Source of the DNA: Microbulbifer sp. SAOS-129_SWC
GTDB lineage: Bacteria; Pseudomonadota; Gammaproteobacteria; Pseudomonadales; Cellvibrionaceae
Assembly (NCBI RefSeq): GCF_039696035.1
Contig: NZ_CP155567.1
Location: forward strand, 2,723,001-2,787,000
Direction: 5' to 3'
DNA length: 64,000 nt
Shown here: piece by piece, positions 48,720-57,831 of the stretch
Numbering within the stretch: position 1 is the stretch's first letter
Layout: every line of letters starts with the position of its first letter
Notes under the pieces: model-generated
The model's input: only the letters and a program-made list of their open reading frames with translations
Database searches by the model: none
What the model was told of the DNA's origin: nothing
Program-made: the position numbers and the translations under genes

Positions 48720-49433
48720 ATGGGAAATTTGACAAGCAACGTAGATCCGGCGGAAATCGCCAAATTTGAGCAGCTCGCCAGCCGCTGGTGGGACCGCGAG
48801 GGCGAATTCAAGCCGCTGCACGAGATCAATCCGCTGCGCGCCAATTATATCGACCAGCGCGCGCCGGTGGCCGGCCGCAAGCTGCTCGACGTCGGCTGCG
48901 GCGGCGGCATCCTGGCCGAGGCCATGGCCCAACGCGGCGCCGAGGTCACCGGCATCGATATGGGTGAGGCGCCACTGAACGTGGCCAAGCTGCACGCACT
49001 GGAAAGCGGCGTGCAGGTGACCTACCGCCGCACGCCGGTGGAAGAACTGGCGGCGGAGCAGCCCGGCAGCTTCGATATTGTCACCTGCCTGGAAATGCTG
49101 GAGCACGTACCGGATCCGGCCTCGGTGATCCGCGCGTGCGCGGCGCTGGTCAAACCCGGCGGCCAGCTGTTTTTCTCCACCATCAACCGCACGGCCAAGG
49201 GCTGGCTGTTCGCCGTGGTGGGTGCGGAATACGTGTTGCGCCTGCTACCCAAGGGCACCCATGAATACGGCAAGTTTATCCGTCCATCGGAAATGGGCGC
49301 GTGGCTGCGGGAAGCGGGGCTCGATGCGCGGGATATCACCGGCATGACCTACAACCCGATTACCCGCCACTACAAACTGGATCCGCGGGATGTGGACGTC
49401 AACTACCTGATGCACGCCAGCAAGCCGGAATAA
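48720..49433 (+). CDS. ubiG: Ubiquinone biosynthesis O-methyltransferase
   Basis: The 237-residue SAM methyltransferase has motif [17 protein letters not shown], acidic loop [11 protein letters not shown], and family hallmarks [20 protein letters not shown] and [20 protein letters not shown]. It performs both O-methylations of ubiquinone synthesis. Confidence 0.96.
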   Translation: MGNLTSNVDPAEIAKFEQLASRWWDREGEFKPLHEINPLRANYIDQRAPVAGRKLLDVGCGGGILAEAMAQRGAEVTGIDMGEAPLNVAKLHALESGVQVTYRRTPVEELAAEQPGSFDIVTCLEMLEHVPDPASVIRACAALVKPGGQLFFSTINRTAKGWLFAVVGAEYVLRLLPKGTHEYGKFIRPSEMGAWLREAGLDARDITGMTYNPITRHYKLDPRDVDVNYLMHASKPE

Positions 49434-49465
49434 CGGCACCAAAGAGGTATACAAGGCAGCACCGA

Positions 49466-50143
49466 ATGAAAGCAGTACTCTTCGATCTCGACGGCACCCT
49501 GTTCGACACCGCTCCGGACTTTATCGTGGTGCTCAACCGGCTGCGCGAGCAGGAACAGCTGCCGCCGCTGGCGGACGAAGCCGTCCGCGCGGTGGTCTCC
49601 AATGGCGCCCGCGCCATGGTGGCGCTGGGCTTTGGCACCGACGAGGGACACCCGGCCTTCGAGGGGCTGCGCCAGCGTTTCCTCGACCTCTACCTGGCGC
49701 ACCTGGCCGACAAAACCGTGCTGTTCCCCGGTATCCGCACATTGCTCGACGAACTCGCCGCGCGCAATATCGCCTGGGGTATTGTCACCAACAAGCCGTC
49801 CACCTATACCGAACCGCTGATGCGCGCCTTCGACCACCTGCCGGCGCCCGGCGCGGTGGTCTGCCCGGACCATGTGACCAACCGCAAGCCCGACCCGGAG
49901 CCGGTGCTGCTGGCGTGCCAGCAGATCGGCTGCAGACCGGAGGAAGCGATTTACGTCGGCGACCACGAACGCGACATCCGCGCCGGCCGCAATGCCGGCA
50001 TGCCTACCGTCGCCTGCCGCTACGGCTATATTGACCAGGGCGACGACCCGGCCAACTGGGGCGCCGACCACCTGGTGGAATCCGCCGAGGACATCTGGCC
50101 GCTGCTGCGGGCACACTATCTGGAGATGGCCGGCCAGGAGTAA
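49466..50143 (+). CDS. mupP: HAD phosphatase, probable N-acetylmuramic acid 6-phosphate phosphatase
   Basis: The start is ATG 49466, giving 225 residues. The HAD core is visible: FDLDGTLFDT (catalytic Asp pair), IVTNKP, KPDPEP and VGDHERDIRAG. It resembles phosphoglycolate phosphatase (Gph). The ubiG-mupP-yciK context matches Pseudomonas, where this protein is MupP and dephosphorylates MurNAc-6-P in the AnmK-AmgK-MurU peptidoglycan-recycling route. Gph activity is the alternative. Confidence 0.85.
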   Translation: MKAVLFDLDGTLFDTAPDFIVVLNRLREQEQLPPLADEAVRAVVSNGARAMVALGFGTDEGHPAFEGLRQRFLDLYLAHLADKTVLFPGIRTLLDELAARNIAWGIVTNKPSTYTEPLMRAFDHLPAPGAVVCPDHVTNRKPDPEPVLLACQQIGCRPEEAIYVGDHERDIRAGRNAGMPTVACRYGYIDQGDDPANWGADHLVESAEDIWPLLRAHYLEMAGQE

Positions 50144-50192
50144 GCAGCCGGCCGCGACGAGACCTCAGCACCAAGCTCAACCTGGAAGAACT

Positions 50193-50945
50193 ATGCCTGA
50201 AACGATCGGCGACTACCGCGCCCCTGCAGACCTGCTCAAAGACAAGATCATCCTCGTCACCGGGGCCGGCGACGGTATCGGCAAGACCGCCGCCAGGACC
50301 TTCGCCGCACACGGCGCCACCGTGGTCCTGCTGGGGCGCACCACCGCCAAGCTGGAAATGGTCTACGACGAGATCGAGGCCGCCGGCGGCCCGCAGCCGG
50401 CGATCTTCCCGATGGACCTGAGCGAAGCGCGCATCGAGAATTTCGAGCACTTCGCCGAGGCCATTGACCAGGAGTTCGGCCGCCTCGACGGGCTGCTGCA
50501 TAACGCCAGCCTGCTGGGCCAGCGCACCCCGATTGCCAACTATCACTACGCCACCTGGCAGCAGGTGATGCAGGTCAACGTGAACGCCGCCTTCGGCCTC
50601 ACCAAGACCCTGCTGCCGATGCTGGAAAAGTCCGAGGCCGGCTCGGTGGTCTTCACCAGCTCCGGGGTCGGCCGCCAGGGGCGCGCATTCTGGGGCGCCT
50701 ATGCGGTATCCAAGTTCGCCACCGAGGGCCTGATGCAGGTGCTTGCCGACGAGATGGACGGCGTGTCCAATACCCGCGTCAACAGTATCAACCCGGGCGC
50801 CACCCGCACCCAGATGCGCGCCACCGCCTACCCGGCCGAGGATCCGCGCAGCGTCACCGCACCGCAAGACATCATGCCCACCTACCTGTACCTGATGGGT
50901 GACGACAGCCGCGGGGTCAACGGCAAGCAGTTCGACGCGCAATAG
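50193..50945 (+). CDS. yciK: YciK-family short-chain dehydrogenase
   Basis: The start is ATG 50193 after GGAAG. The 250-residue classical SDR has the cofactor loop VTGAGDGIGKTAA, NAS (HNASLLG), Ser in TSSGVGR and catalytic YAVSK. The N-terminal YRAPADLLKDKIILVTGA is typical of YciK. The physiological substrate is unknown. It is the last gene of the cluster, before a strong terminator. Confidence 0.88.
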   Translation: MPETIGDYRAPADLLKDKIILVTGAGDGIGKTAARTFAAHGATVVLLGRTTAKLEMVYDEIEAAGGPQPAIFPMDLSEARIENFEHFAEAIDQEFGRLDGLLHNASLLGQRTPIANYHYATWQQVMQVNVNAAFGLTKTLLPMLEKSEAGSVVFTSSGVGRQGRAFWGAYAVSKFATEGLMQVLADEMDGVSNTRVNSINPGATRTQMRATAYPAEDPRSVTAPQDIMPTYLYLMGDDSRGVNGKQFDAQ

Positions 50946-50966
50946 CGTCGGGCAGCGACGACAGGC

Positions 50967-51001
50967 AAAAAAATACCCGGGCAATGCCCGGGTATTTTTT
51001 T
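50967..51001. terminator. Bidirectional terminator after yciK
   Basis: TACCCGGGCA and TGCCCGGGTA form a compact hairpin with seven A before it and seven T after it. It serves yciK on the plus strand and the Ala/Asp-rich gene on the minus strand. Confidence 0.92.
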
Positions 51002-51045
51002 CAGCAGCTGCCAGTCGGCCACAGAGGGCCCTGGACAGCAGTCTA

Positions 51046-51441
51046 TCAGTCGTCGGACGGGTCCATTTTGTCCGCCGCATCCATCGCCTTGTCGGCCATG
51101 TCATCAGCGGCATCGGCGGCAGTATCCATCGCATCGCCGGCGGCATCCATGGCGTCGTCTGCAGCCTCGGCAGTGGCGTCGGCGGCGTCCTCAGCAGCGT
51201 CTTTCATCTGTTCCGGCGCATCGGCGAAAACGTCGCCATCCGCACCCGCCACGCTATCGTTACTCGCCATCGTGCTCTCGGCGTCCTTGGCTGCATCCTT
51301 GACTGCCGCACCGGCCTCCTGCACTGCAGAATCCACCTGTTCGGCGATCGCCTTGTCGGCGCCTGCCTGCTCCATGTTCTGGTAGTAAAAGTAACCGCCG
51401 ATAGCGGCAATGACGATTGCGGGAATAATAATTTTTTTCAT
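51046..51441 (-). CDS. Membrane-anchored Ala/Asp-rich protein with LEA-like repeats
   Basis: The 131-residue protein has an N-terminal membrane anchor or uncleaved signal (KKIIIPAIVIAAIGGYFYYQ). An extremely Ala/Asp-rich tail follows, with repeating D-A-A-D/A-D-A and M-D-A-A-G-D-A units from about residue 75. The periodicity suggests an amphipathic or disordered helix like LEA/apolipoprotein-type sequences. No enzyme motif is seen and the function is unknown; a periplasmic spacer or stress protector is possible. A clean ATG and its own terminator support a real gene. Confidence 0.7.
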   Translation of the reverse strand: MKKIIIPAIVIAAIGGYFYYQNMEQAGADKAIAEQVDSAVQEAGAAVKDAAKDAESTMASNDSVAGADGDVFADAPEQMKDAAEDAADATAEAADDAMDAAGDAMDTAADAADDMADKAMDAADKMDPSDD

Positions 51442-51712
51442 TTTCCTACCCCTGACAGTATCGATTTATGGTTATTGGCCACAGTTATTGTTCCACGCCC
51501 ACCCAATGGGGAACGTGACCCGACGCACGTTTCCACCCTTGCCGTGGCGCCTGTGGCACAGCGGACCCACTTTGACACAGAAATACGCCGACGTCAGGGC
51601 GTGTGTGCGCTACTGTGCGCTGAGTGGCGCCAATTTAAACCGATACTTGTCCGGCCGCCCCCGCGTCAGGCAAAATTGGCCGCCTGATCCGCAATTACGG
51701 TCCACTGACACC

Positions 51713-52132
51713 ATGCGACTCCTTCTATCCAGCGCCCTGCTTCTGCTGGCCGTCCAGGCCTCTGCCGACACCCTCAGCGACCAGCTGCGCGACTGCGCGG
51801 GCATTTCTCCCGACAGCAAGCGCCTCGCCTGCTACGACGCCCTCAGCGGTTCCCTGGACCAGCGCGCGGAGCGGGATTTCGGCCGCGAACAACAACGCAT
51901 CTCCGAGGAGGCACCGGACACCCTCAATGCGGCCATCACCAACATCCAGTCCGGCGCCTACAACAAGCTGATCATCACCCTCAGCAACGGCCAGGTGTGG
52001 CGACAGATCGACAGCCACCGGGTGCACTGGGACAGCGGTGATCAGGTACAGGTAGAGCGCGCGATGTTCGGCTCCTTCCGGATGAAGCCCGCCGACGGCG
52101 GCCGCACTATCCGCGTCAAACGCATCAAGTAA
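51713..52132 (+). CDS. Hypothetical periplasmic protein
   Basis: The start is ATG 51713; the longer upstream frame is noncoding. The 139-residue protein has a signal peptide (MRLLLSSALLLLAVQASA) and then the motif CAGISPDSKRLACYDALSG. This C...RLxCYD pattern is shared by several small periplasmic families, including TagO/VasI-like proteins of type VI systems. A beta-rich C-terminal half (NAAITNIQSGAYNKLIITLS, QVWRQIDS) follows. The function is unknown and no T6SS genes are nearby. Confidence 0.7.
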   Translation: MRLLLSSALLLLAVQASADTLSDQLRDCAGISPDSKRLACYDALSGSLDQRAERDFGREQQRISEEAPDTLNAAITNIQSGAYNKLIITLSNGQVWRQIDSHRVHWDSGDQVQVERAMFGSFRMKPADGGRTIRVKRIK

Positions 52133-52373
52133 GTACACCGGCCTTCCCCGCCGCTACGACTCCCGGCGCGCCCGCGTCGGGCGCCTGCTGCCCGCTTCGC
52201 GCCACTCCGACCGCACCGGCCGACCGCCCGGACGAAAACCCTCCGGTCAGCATCTGTACGGCGCAAATTTCCACCATCATCTATATTCAAGAAAGATTCA
52301 TGCGCCATGTGGCATCAGCGCTGATGCTGTGCCGCCGGCGTGCGTTCAGGCAGCCAACAGAAGGTGCAATCAC

Positions 52374-53522
52374 TTGTCCCGAGAAAACTTTTACTCAAGG
52401 GATGATGCGTGGCTGAAGGACACAGACGAACCGCTCTCCGCAGACCTCCCCGCCGAGGACAGCGAGAGCACGCCCCCCACTGAAGCCAGTGCCGAGCCAG
52501 AGGATCTCGGCGGCAGCACGGAAACCGGTGACAGCGGCGGTACGCCGATGCAGAACTACCTCAAACACCTGTATCGGCTCGACCTGCTGACTCCGGAGGA
52601 CGAACACACCACCACCTGCATGCTGCGCGAGCTGGAGGACAAACTGATTGCCCTGCTGAACCGACGCGGCGTACCGCTGGTGGAACTGCGCAGCGAGGGC
52701 GTGGAACAGCGCGGCAGCACGGGCGCCTACGATCACGGACTGATCATCGCCCGCGCCGAGGCGCTACTCGCCTCCGACACGCTGCCCAAGCGCGAGCGCA
52801 GCAGCCTGCAAAGCCTGCTGCGGCGCTTCCGGGCGAGTCGCAAGAAACTGATCCAGTGCAATCTGCGCCTGGTCATCGCCATCGCCAAGCGCTTCCGCAA
52901 CCCGTCGGTCCCCTTTATCGACCTGATCCAGGAGGGCAATGTCGGCCTGATGAAGGCCATCGAGCGCTTCAAACCGCAAATGGGCTACCGCTTCTCCACC
53001 TACGCCTACTGGTGGATACAGCAGGAAATCCAGCTGGCTTTGCGCCGCAGCGACGACCTGGTTCGCCAGCCGGCTAATGTGCAGGACGACCTGCGAGCCA
53101 TCTACCGCGCCATCAGCGAGGTGCGCGCAGGGGGTCTGCCGGCATCCGACGAAAACCTGGCGCAACACACCGGCCTCGACCTGGAGCGCGTCCAGAGCCT
53201 GCTCAAACTGCCCGGCCCCACCAGCTCACTGGACGAGCCAGTGGCGGACGACCAGAGCAGCACGCGTCTCGACTACGCGCCGGCGGACGACCTCTACAAC
53301 ACCGACGAGCTGGTCACCAACGAGGAGCTGGCACAGCGGCTGCGGGAAGCGGTAGAGCGCCTTCCGGCACGCCAGCGCACGGTGCTGTGCCTGCGCTACG
53401 GGTTGATCTCCGACCGCGACTGCTCCTTCCGGGTCATCGGCGAGCAGCTGGGGCTGAGCCAGGAGCGCGCGCGCCAGCTGCACTCGGATGCCCTGCGCCA
53501 GCTGAAACGACAGTGGCGCTGA
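52374..53522 (+). CDS. Sigma-70 family RNA polymerase sigma factor (RpoS/RpoD-like, non-standard)
   Basis: The preferred start is TTG 52374, behind AGAAGG; an in-frame start at 52329 is possible. The product is about 382 residues. An acidic, low-complexity N-terminus (about 1-55) precedes a region 1.2-like helix (MQNYLKHLYRLDLLTPEDEH). Regions 2.1-2.4 follow (LRLVIAIAKRFRN, IQEGNVGLMKAIERF, YRFSTYAYWWIQQEI), then region 3, then region 4 with VLCLRYGLI and the HTH EQLGLSQERARQLHSDAL. A roughly 55-residue insertion (LLNRRGVPLVELRSEG...) lies between regions 1.2 and 2. It is not the canonical rpoS (no nlpD neighbour), so I infer an alternative group 2 sigma factor. The regulon is unknown. Confidence 0.82.
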   Translation: MSRENFYSRDDAWLKDTDEPLSADLPAEDSESTPPTEASAEPEDLGGSTETGDSGGTPMQNYLKHLYRLDLLTPEDEHTTTCMLRELEDKLIALLNRRGVPLVELRSEGVEQRGSTGAYDHGLIIARAEALLASDTLPKRERSSLQSLLRRFRASRKKLIQCNLRLVIAIAKRFRNPSVPFIDLIQEGNVGLMKAIERFKPQMGYRFSTYAYWWIQQEIQLALRRSDDLVRQPANVQDDLRAIYRAISEVRAGGLPASDENLAQHTGLDLERVQSLLKLPGPTSSLDEPVADDQSSTRLDYAPADDLYNTDELVTNEELAQRLREAVERLPARQRTVLCLRYGLISDRDCSFRVIGEQLGLSQERARQLHSDALRQLKRQWR

Positions 53523-53535
53523 GCGCGGGGCCTGG

Positions 53536-53566
53536 CCGTCGCGCCGCGGCGAGCGCGGCGCGACGG
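53536..53566. repeat. Perfect 12-bp hairpin after the sigma factor gene
   Basis: CCGTCGCGCCGC (53536-53547) and GCGGCGCGACGG (53555-53566) with a 7-nt loop lie 13 bp past the stop. There is no T-run, so it may be a 3'-end stabiliser or Rho-dependent terminator element. Confidence 0.6.
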
Positions 53567-53696
53567 CAGCGGCTGTCACAATAAATCAGGGGGCAATGCG
53601 CTACACTGGTCGGGCCGGCTGGCGGGAGGCTGAAAAATCTGTTCGGCGGTCTGCTAGTCTTTGGCCACCCCGAACAACAATCAAAGTGAATAAGTC

Positions 53697-54248
53697 ATGC
53701 GCCGATTGCTTCCCGCCGTGCTTTTTTGTGGTCTCTGCTGTACCCCTATCGCACAGGCGGAGCAGGAAGTGGTCATCAGTGCCGGCAAGGGGCTCGGCAA
53801 CGCGCTGATTCAGCGCTATTCCATCTCCACCGCGAAAATGGCCGGCGCCAGTTATGCCCGCCGTTTTCTCGAATACCGCTTTGTCACCGGGCTCTGGCAA
53901 TGGTGGGGGCAGGCCAGCTATTCCCATCTGTGGCTCGATTACCGCGGCCTCGATCAGACCGAGAACATCTTCGAATTGAAGCCGGTGTTGCGCTGGTATC
54001 CCTGCCGCCGCGCCTACGGACTCTTCGGCGAATTCGGCGTCGGCGGTGCCTATCTCAGCGAGCAGGACTTCGGCGATATTCATCTCACCACCAAACCGAA
54101 TTTCGCCCTGCATTTTGCCGGCGGCTATCGCCTGCAAAACGGTGCGGTCGTGTCCCTTCGCTACAGCCACTTCTCCAATGCCTATACCAATACCCCCAAC
54201 CCCGGTTTTGATTTCGCCGCAGTAAACTGGCATTTCAACTTCAAATAG
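53697..54248 (+). CDS. PagL-like lipid A deacylase / acyloxyacyl hydrolase
   Basis: The 183-residue outer-membrane beta-barrel has a signal peptide (MRRLLPAVLFCGLCCTPIAQA) and aromatic-rich strands ending in WHFNF with a C-terminal Lys. The SLRYSHFSNA...TPNPG motif matches the PagL active site: His158 and Ser160 correspond to His126 and Ser128 of Pseudomonas PagL. The third residue (Glu140) is replaced by Asp172 at the same +12 spacing. PagL removes the 3-O acyl chain of lipid A and lowers endotoxicity. Activity with Asp is plausible but not guaranteed. Confidence 0.83.
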   Translation: MRRLLPAVLFCGLCCTPIAQAEQEVVISAGKGLGNALIQRYSISTAKMAGASYARRFLEYRFVTGLWQWWGQASYSHLWLDYRGLDQTENIFELKPVLRWYPCRRAYGLFGEFGVGGAYLSEQDFGDIHLTTKPNFALHFAGGYRLQNGAVVSLRYSHFSNAYTNTPNPGFDFAAVNWHFNFK

Positions 54249-54450
54249 CCTCGATTTGTCGGCAAATCGCCCGAACCGTCATATTTCGATCAAATTTCTG
54301 TAACAGCCCCGGCACACAATAATCGCCATAACAACAAGGGGGCGGATTCGAGCGCAACGGCTGCGCCTGCCGCCCCGCAAGGGAATGATCAATAAAAATA
54401 CTGACTTGGGGGCGCCCGCCCGGGATGGCGGGCGGGATTGCCGCGGGCCT

Positions 54451-55539
54451 ATGATTCACACCATTTGCCACCTGATTGCCAGCCGGGACCACGGCCGGCT
54501 GGAAAAACACGTCGCCGACCTGTCGCGCTGGCAGGCCCATCACAGCGGTGCGCAGGTAGCGGTCATCGCTCACCCGCGCTTCCAGAACACGCTGGATCCG
54601 GCGGTGCAGTTCCTGGCGCTGAATACCGATCACAGCCGCCACCACGCCAACCTGGTATGGCGCCTGGCCAACCAGATCCGCACCGGGGCCTTCCAGGTCG
54701 TCCACGGCCACGGCAGCAAGTCGGCACAACTGCTGGCAGCGGTGCAGCCCTACACCGACAGCCTGCAGGTCATCACCCGCCACAATGTTCGCCACCCGCG
54801 CGACAAGCTCGCCAGCGCCTTTGACGCACGTATCGCGGTCAGCCGCGCGGCGGTGGCCAATTCGCGCCTGAACTGGGACATCATCCCCAGCGGTATCGAT
54901 ATGCTTCCGGTGGCGGCACAGCCCCGCGCAATCAATCGCACCCCCGTGATTGCCGCCCCCGCGCGGCTGGTGAAGACTGCGCATATGGATACGGTAATAG
55001 GGGCAATGGCTGCGCTGCCGGACGCCCGCCTGCAGGTTGTCGGCGACGGCCCGGAGAGGTCACGACTGGAAGCGCTGAGTCGGCAGCTGCAGTTGCAGCA
55101 GCGGGTTGAATTTACCGGCGAGATATCGGCCGCCCAGCAGCGCACCCTGCTCTGCAGTGCCGACCTGATGGTGAGCTGTGCGCAGACGGATGGCGCCAGC
55201 TATCGGGTGATCGAGGCGCTGCTCAATCGCTGCCCGGTGGTCAGCAGTCGCCACGGCGATACCGACGACTACCTGCCCGCCCCATACCTGCTCGACACGG
55301 CGACCCCGGAATCCCTGGTGCAGCGCCTGAATACCGCGCTGAGCGACCGCCCGCGCCTGCAGCGGGAATTTGCCCCGGTATTCGATCGCGCCGCCGGCGA
55401 ACTGACCCTGGAGCGCATGGGCAGCAATACCTGGCAGGTTTACCTGGCACTGGCAGCGCAATACCCGTCAGCGGTTATGCCGGCGAGCAGATCTCCTCGT
55501 ACAGCGCCAGAGTTTGCGCCGCCGTCTCCCCGAGACTGA
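54451..55539 (+). CDS. Glycosyltransferase, GT4-like
   Basis: The product is about 362 residues from ATG 54451 (MIHTICHLIASRDHGRLEKH). An ATG at 54385 is in frame but poorly spaced from its Shine-Dalgarno. The GT-B fold is suggested by VVHGHGSKSAQLLA, VSRAAVANSRLNWDIIPSGI, LQVVGDGPERSRLEAL and FTGEISAAQQRTLLCSADL. The E-x7-E element is not clear. No signal peptide; cytoplasmic, membrane-associated. Its last 65 bp overlap, in the opposite direction, the end of another GT4 gene. The acceptor is unknown; a role in LPS or capsule synthesis is likely. Confidence 0.75.
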   Translation: MIHTICHLIASRDHGRLEKHVADLSRWQAHHSGAQVAVIAHPRFQNTLDPAVQFLALNTDHSRHHANLVWRLANQIRTGAFQVVHGHGSKSAQLLAAVQPYTDSLQVITRHNVRHPRDKLASAFDARIAVSRAAVANSRLNWDIIPSGIDMLPVAAQPRAINRTPVIAAPARLVKTAHMDTVIGAMAALPDARLQVVGDGPERSRLEALSRQLQLQQRVEFTGEISAAQQRTLLCSADLMVSCAQTDGASYRVIEALLNRCPVVSSRHGDTDDYLPAPYLLDTATPESLVQRLNTALSDRPRLQREFAPVFDRAAGELTLERMGSNTWQVYLALAAQYPSAVMPASRSPRTAPEFAPPSPRD

Positions 55540-56575
55540 AGCCACTGAAATCGATCGACTGCGGCCGCTCCAGCACCCGCTGGCACGCCGTCAGCAGAGC
55601 GTCGAAATCGTCCCGCGCCACCAGCCCCTGGGGAAAGCAATGCTGCAGCAGTTCCGCCACGTCGCCGTCGCGGTAGGCGACTACCGGGCAGTCCATCGCC
55701 AGCGCTTCTGCCGCCTGGTCACCCGCATCGCCGTTCGCCGCCAGCTGCACACACACGCGCGCACTGGCATAGAGTTCGCGCATGTCGCGGCGCTCGCCGA
55801 GGAACAGCACCTTGTCCGACAGGCCCAGATCCAGCGCCAGCTGCTCCAGCTTGCGCGCGTATTTCTCCTGCCCGGGCGCGGTATTGCCAACCATCAGGCC
55901 GAACACATCCGCGCGCTCTTGCGCCAGCGCCGCCAGCAGCTGTAGAAAAGTCTCCTGGCCGCGGCCCGGGCACAGCGGCGCCGCCATCATCAGCCAGTGC
56001 CGGCCTTCCAGCTGCGGGTAGTCGTTCAACAATCGCTGTTGCCAATGACCGGAAATGGGCGCGCGCCGATCGAGCTCGCGGGTGTTCACCCCGCGATAAA
56101 TCACCCGCGGTACGCGCTGCAGTTTTTTACCAAACTGCGCCTGCAGTCGCTCCGCAATCTGCTGCGACGCGGCGATCACCTGGCTGCCGGCTGCCAGCGC
56201 AGCACTGCAGTAGCTGCCCGGCTCGACGCTGTGTACCGCGCTGACCAGTTGCGGCCGCTCGGCCTCCGGCAGACCGCGCCAGGCCCGCCAGGTAACGCGC
56301 GCCGGCACGCGCCCGCGCACCTGCACCACGTCCGCGCGCAGCTCCCGCAGCAGGCGGCGCAGCCGCTGCACCGGGCCACGCGACAGGAAACTTTTCTTGT
56401 GCATCGGCAGTTCAAAATGCTGGCCGCCGCGCAAGGTCAATCGGGACACCAGTTCACCGCCATTGGAAATGACGATGGACTCGTGCCCCATGCGCACCAG
56501 TTCACAGGCAAAATCCAGCGCCGCTTTATCGTTCGCGCCGCCATTCAGCTCAGGCAATATTTGTATGATCCGCAT
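55475..56575 (-). CDS. Glycosyltransferase family 4
   Basis: The start is ATG 56575 (MRIIQILPELNGGANDKAAL), giving 366 residues; the longer frame upstream is noncoding. It is a GT-B enzyme with the N-terminal IIQILPELNGGA sugar-acceptor loop, VYRGVN-like VIYRGVNTREL, LMVGNTAPGQEKY, VLFLGERRDM and QAAEALAMDCPVVAY, which includes an E-x7-type element. Its 3' end overlaps the convergent GT gene by 65 bp. It probably acts on LPS core or capsule. Confidence 0.83.
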   Translation of the reverse strand: MRIIQILPELNGGANDKAALDFACELVRMGHESIVISNGGELVSRLTLRGGQHFELPMHKKSFLSRGPVQRLRRLLRELRADVVQVRGRVPARVTWRAWRGLPEAERPQLVSAVHSVEPGSYCSAALAAGSQVIAASQQIAERLQAQFGKKLQRVPRVIYRGVNTRELDRRAPISGHWQQRLLNDYPQLEGRHWLMMAAPLCPGRGQETFLQLLAALAQERADVFGLMVGNTAPGQEKYARKLEQLALDLGLSDKVLFLGERRDMRELYASARVCVQLAANGDAGDQAAEALAMDCPVVAYRDGDVAELLQHCFPQGLVARDDFDALLTACQRVLERPQSIDFSGFSLGETAAQTLALYEEICSPA

Positions 56576-56806
56576 AATTCCGGTTAAAAGTGCGTTTTTA
56601 TTGTTGAGAATTGTGACACCTTTTTCACCGCACTCACCACCCTTTTTTGGATTTGCGCCGGCCCGAGAGTAATTTGCGACAGCCACCACCGTGCCGCCTT
56701 TGACCCACAGCGAAGATTCCCTGTGACTGCGCGCACAACGTCGGAGACGGCAGCCGCAACAAACAGGTGGTAACATCGACACAGACACAATATCGGGAGA
56801 ACCACC

Positions 56807-57706
56807 ATGCCTGTCATCCGCGCCCATTTCGCACTGCGCCACTGCCTGGCCGCCCTGCTACTGCTGCTTTCCACCGCCGCCGGCGCCGCCGAAGACAAGG
56901 GGCTTTTCTGGCACGCCCAGAAAGGCGAACACGAGATCTACCTGCTCGGTTCCGTGCATATGGCGACGAAGGATTTTTACCCGATGCGCCAACAGATTCT
57001 CCAGGCCTATCGAGACAGCGATGCGCTGGTAGTCGAGGCCGATATCCTGGCCGCGGAAAAGGATCCGGCGCTGCAGCAAAAAATCATGCAGGAGTCCCTG
57101 TACCAGGGAAAGCGCAGCCTGCGCGATGACCTGTCGCCAGAGGTTTACGGAAAGCTGCAAAAGTGGCTGCAGCAGCGCCAGCTACCCGAGCCGCTATTTG
57201 TACGCCAGCGCCCCGCGTTCGCGATGATTACGCTCAGCATGGTGGAAATGAAAGCCCGGGGCCTCGACCCCAGCCTCGGTATTGACCGCCACTTCCTGAA
57301 ACTGGCCAAGAGCGATGGCAAACCGGTAGTGGAGCTGGAAGGTGTGATGAAACAGCTACAGGTGCTGAACGGCCTCGGTGAGCCGGACTTGCTCCTCGAG
57401 CAGACCCTGGCACAACTGGATGATATCGGCACCTTTATTCCAAAGCTTACCAGCGCCTGGAAAACCGGCGACAGCGACGCGCTGTATCACCTAATCATTG
57501 CCGACGACCTGGCTGAACACCCGGAATACCGCCCGGTTTACGAGACACTGTTTTTCAATCGCAACCAGCATATGGCGGCGGGAATCCGCAAAGCCAGCGC
57601 CGCCCACCCCTCCGTGTTTGTCATCGTCGGCGCCGGCCACCTGGTGGGCGAAGACAGTGTCATCCAGCGACTCAAGTCCAAGGGCTACAAAGTCCAGCAG
57701 ATTTAA
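56807..57706 (+). CDS. TraB/GumN family protein
   Basis: The 299-residue secreted protein has a signal peptide (ALRHCLAALLLLLSTAAGAA). The GxxH motifs LLGSVHM (about 47) and VGAGHLVG (about 278), a central FVRQRPAFAM and FFNRNQHMA are hallmarks of the TraB/PrgY/GumN family, proposed metal-dependent proteases or peptide-binding proteins. The role in this organism is unknown. Confidence 0.9.
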   Translation: MPVIRAHFALRHCLAALLLLLSTAAGAAEDKGLFWHAQKGEHEIYLLGSVHMATKDFYPMRQQILQAYRDSDALVVEADILAAEKDPALQQKIMQESLYQGKRSLRDDLSPEVYGKLQKWLQQRQLPEPLFVRQRPAFAMITLSMVEMKARGLDPSLGIDRHFLKLAKSDGKPVVELEGVMKQLQVLNGLGEPDLLLEQTLAQLDDIGTFIPKLTSAWKTGDSDALYHLIIADDLAEHPEYRPVYETLFFNRNQHMAAGIRKASAAHPSVFVIVGAGHLVGEDSVIQRLKSKGYKVQQI

Positions 57707-57831
57707 CCGTAACGCGCGACCTGCCTGACCGATTCCGGTTACCGACTGGCAACCTGCTGGAAAATACTTTCTCAGTAGGCTGCTAGACTCCAGAGCATTG
57801 ATTTGGAATCCGGATATACAGGGAGGTAACC

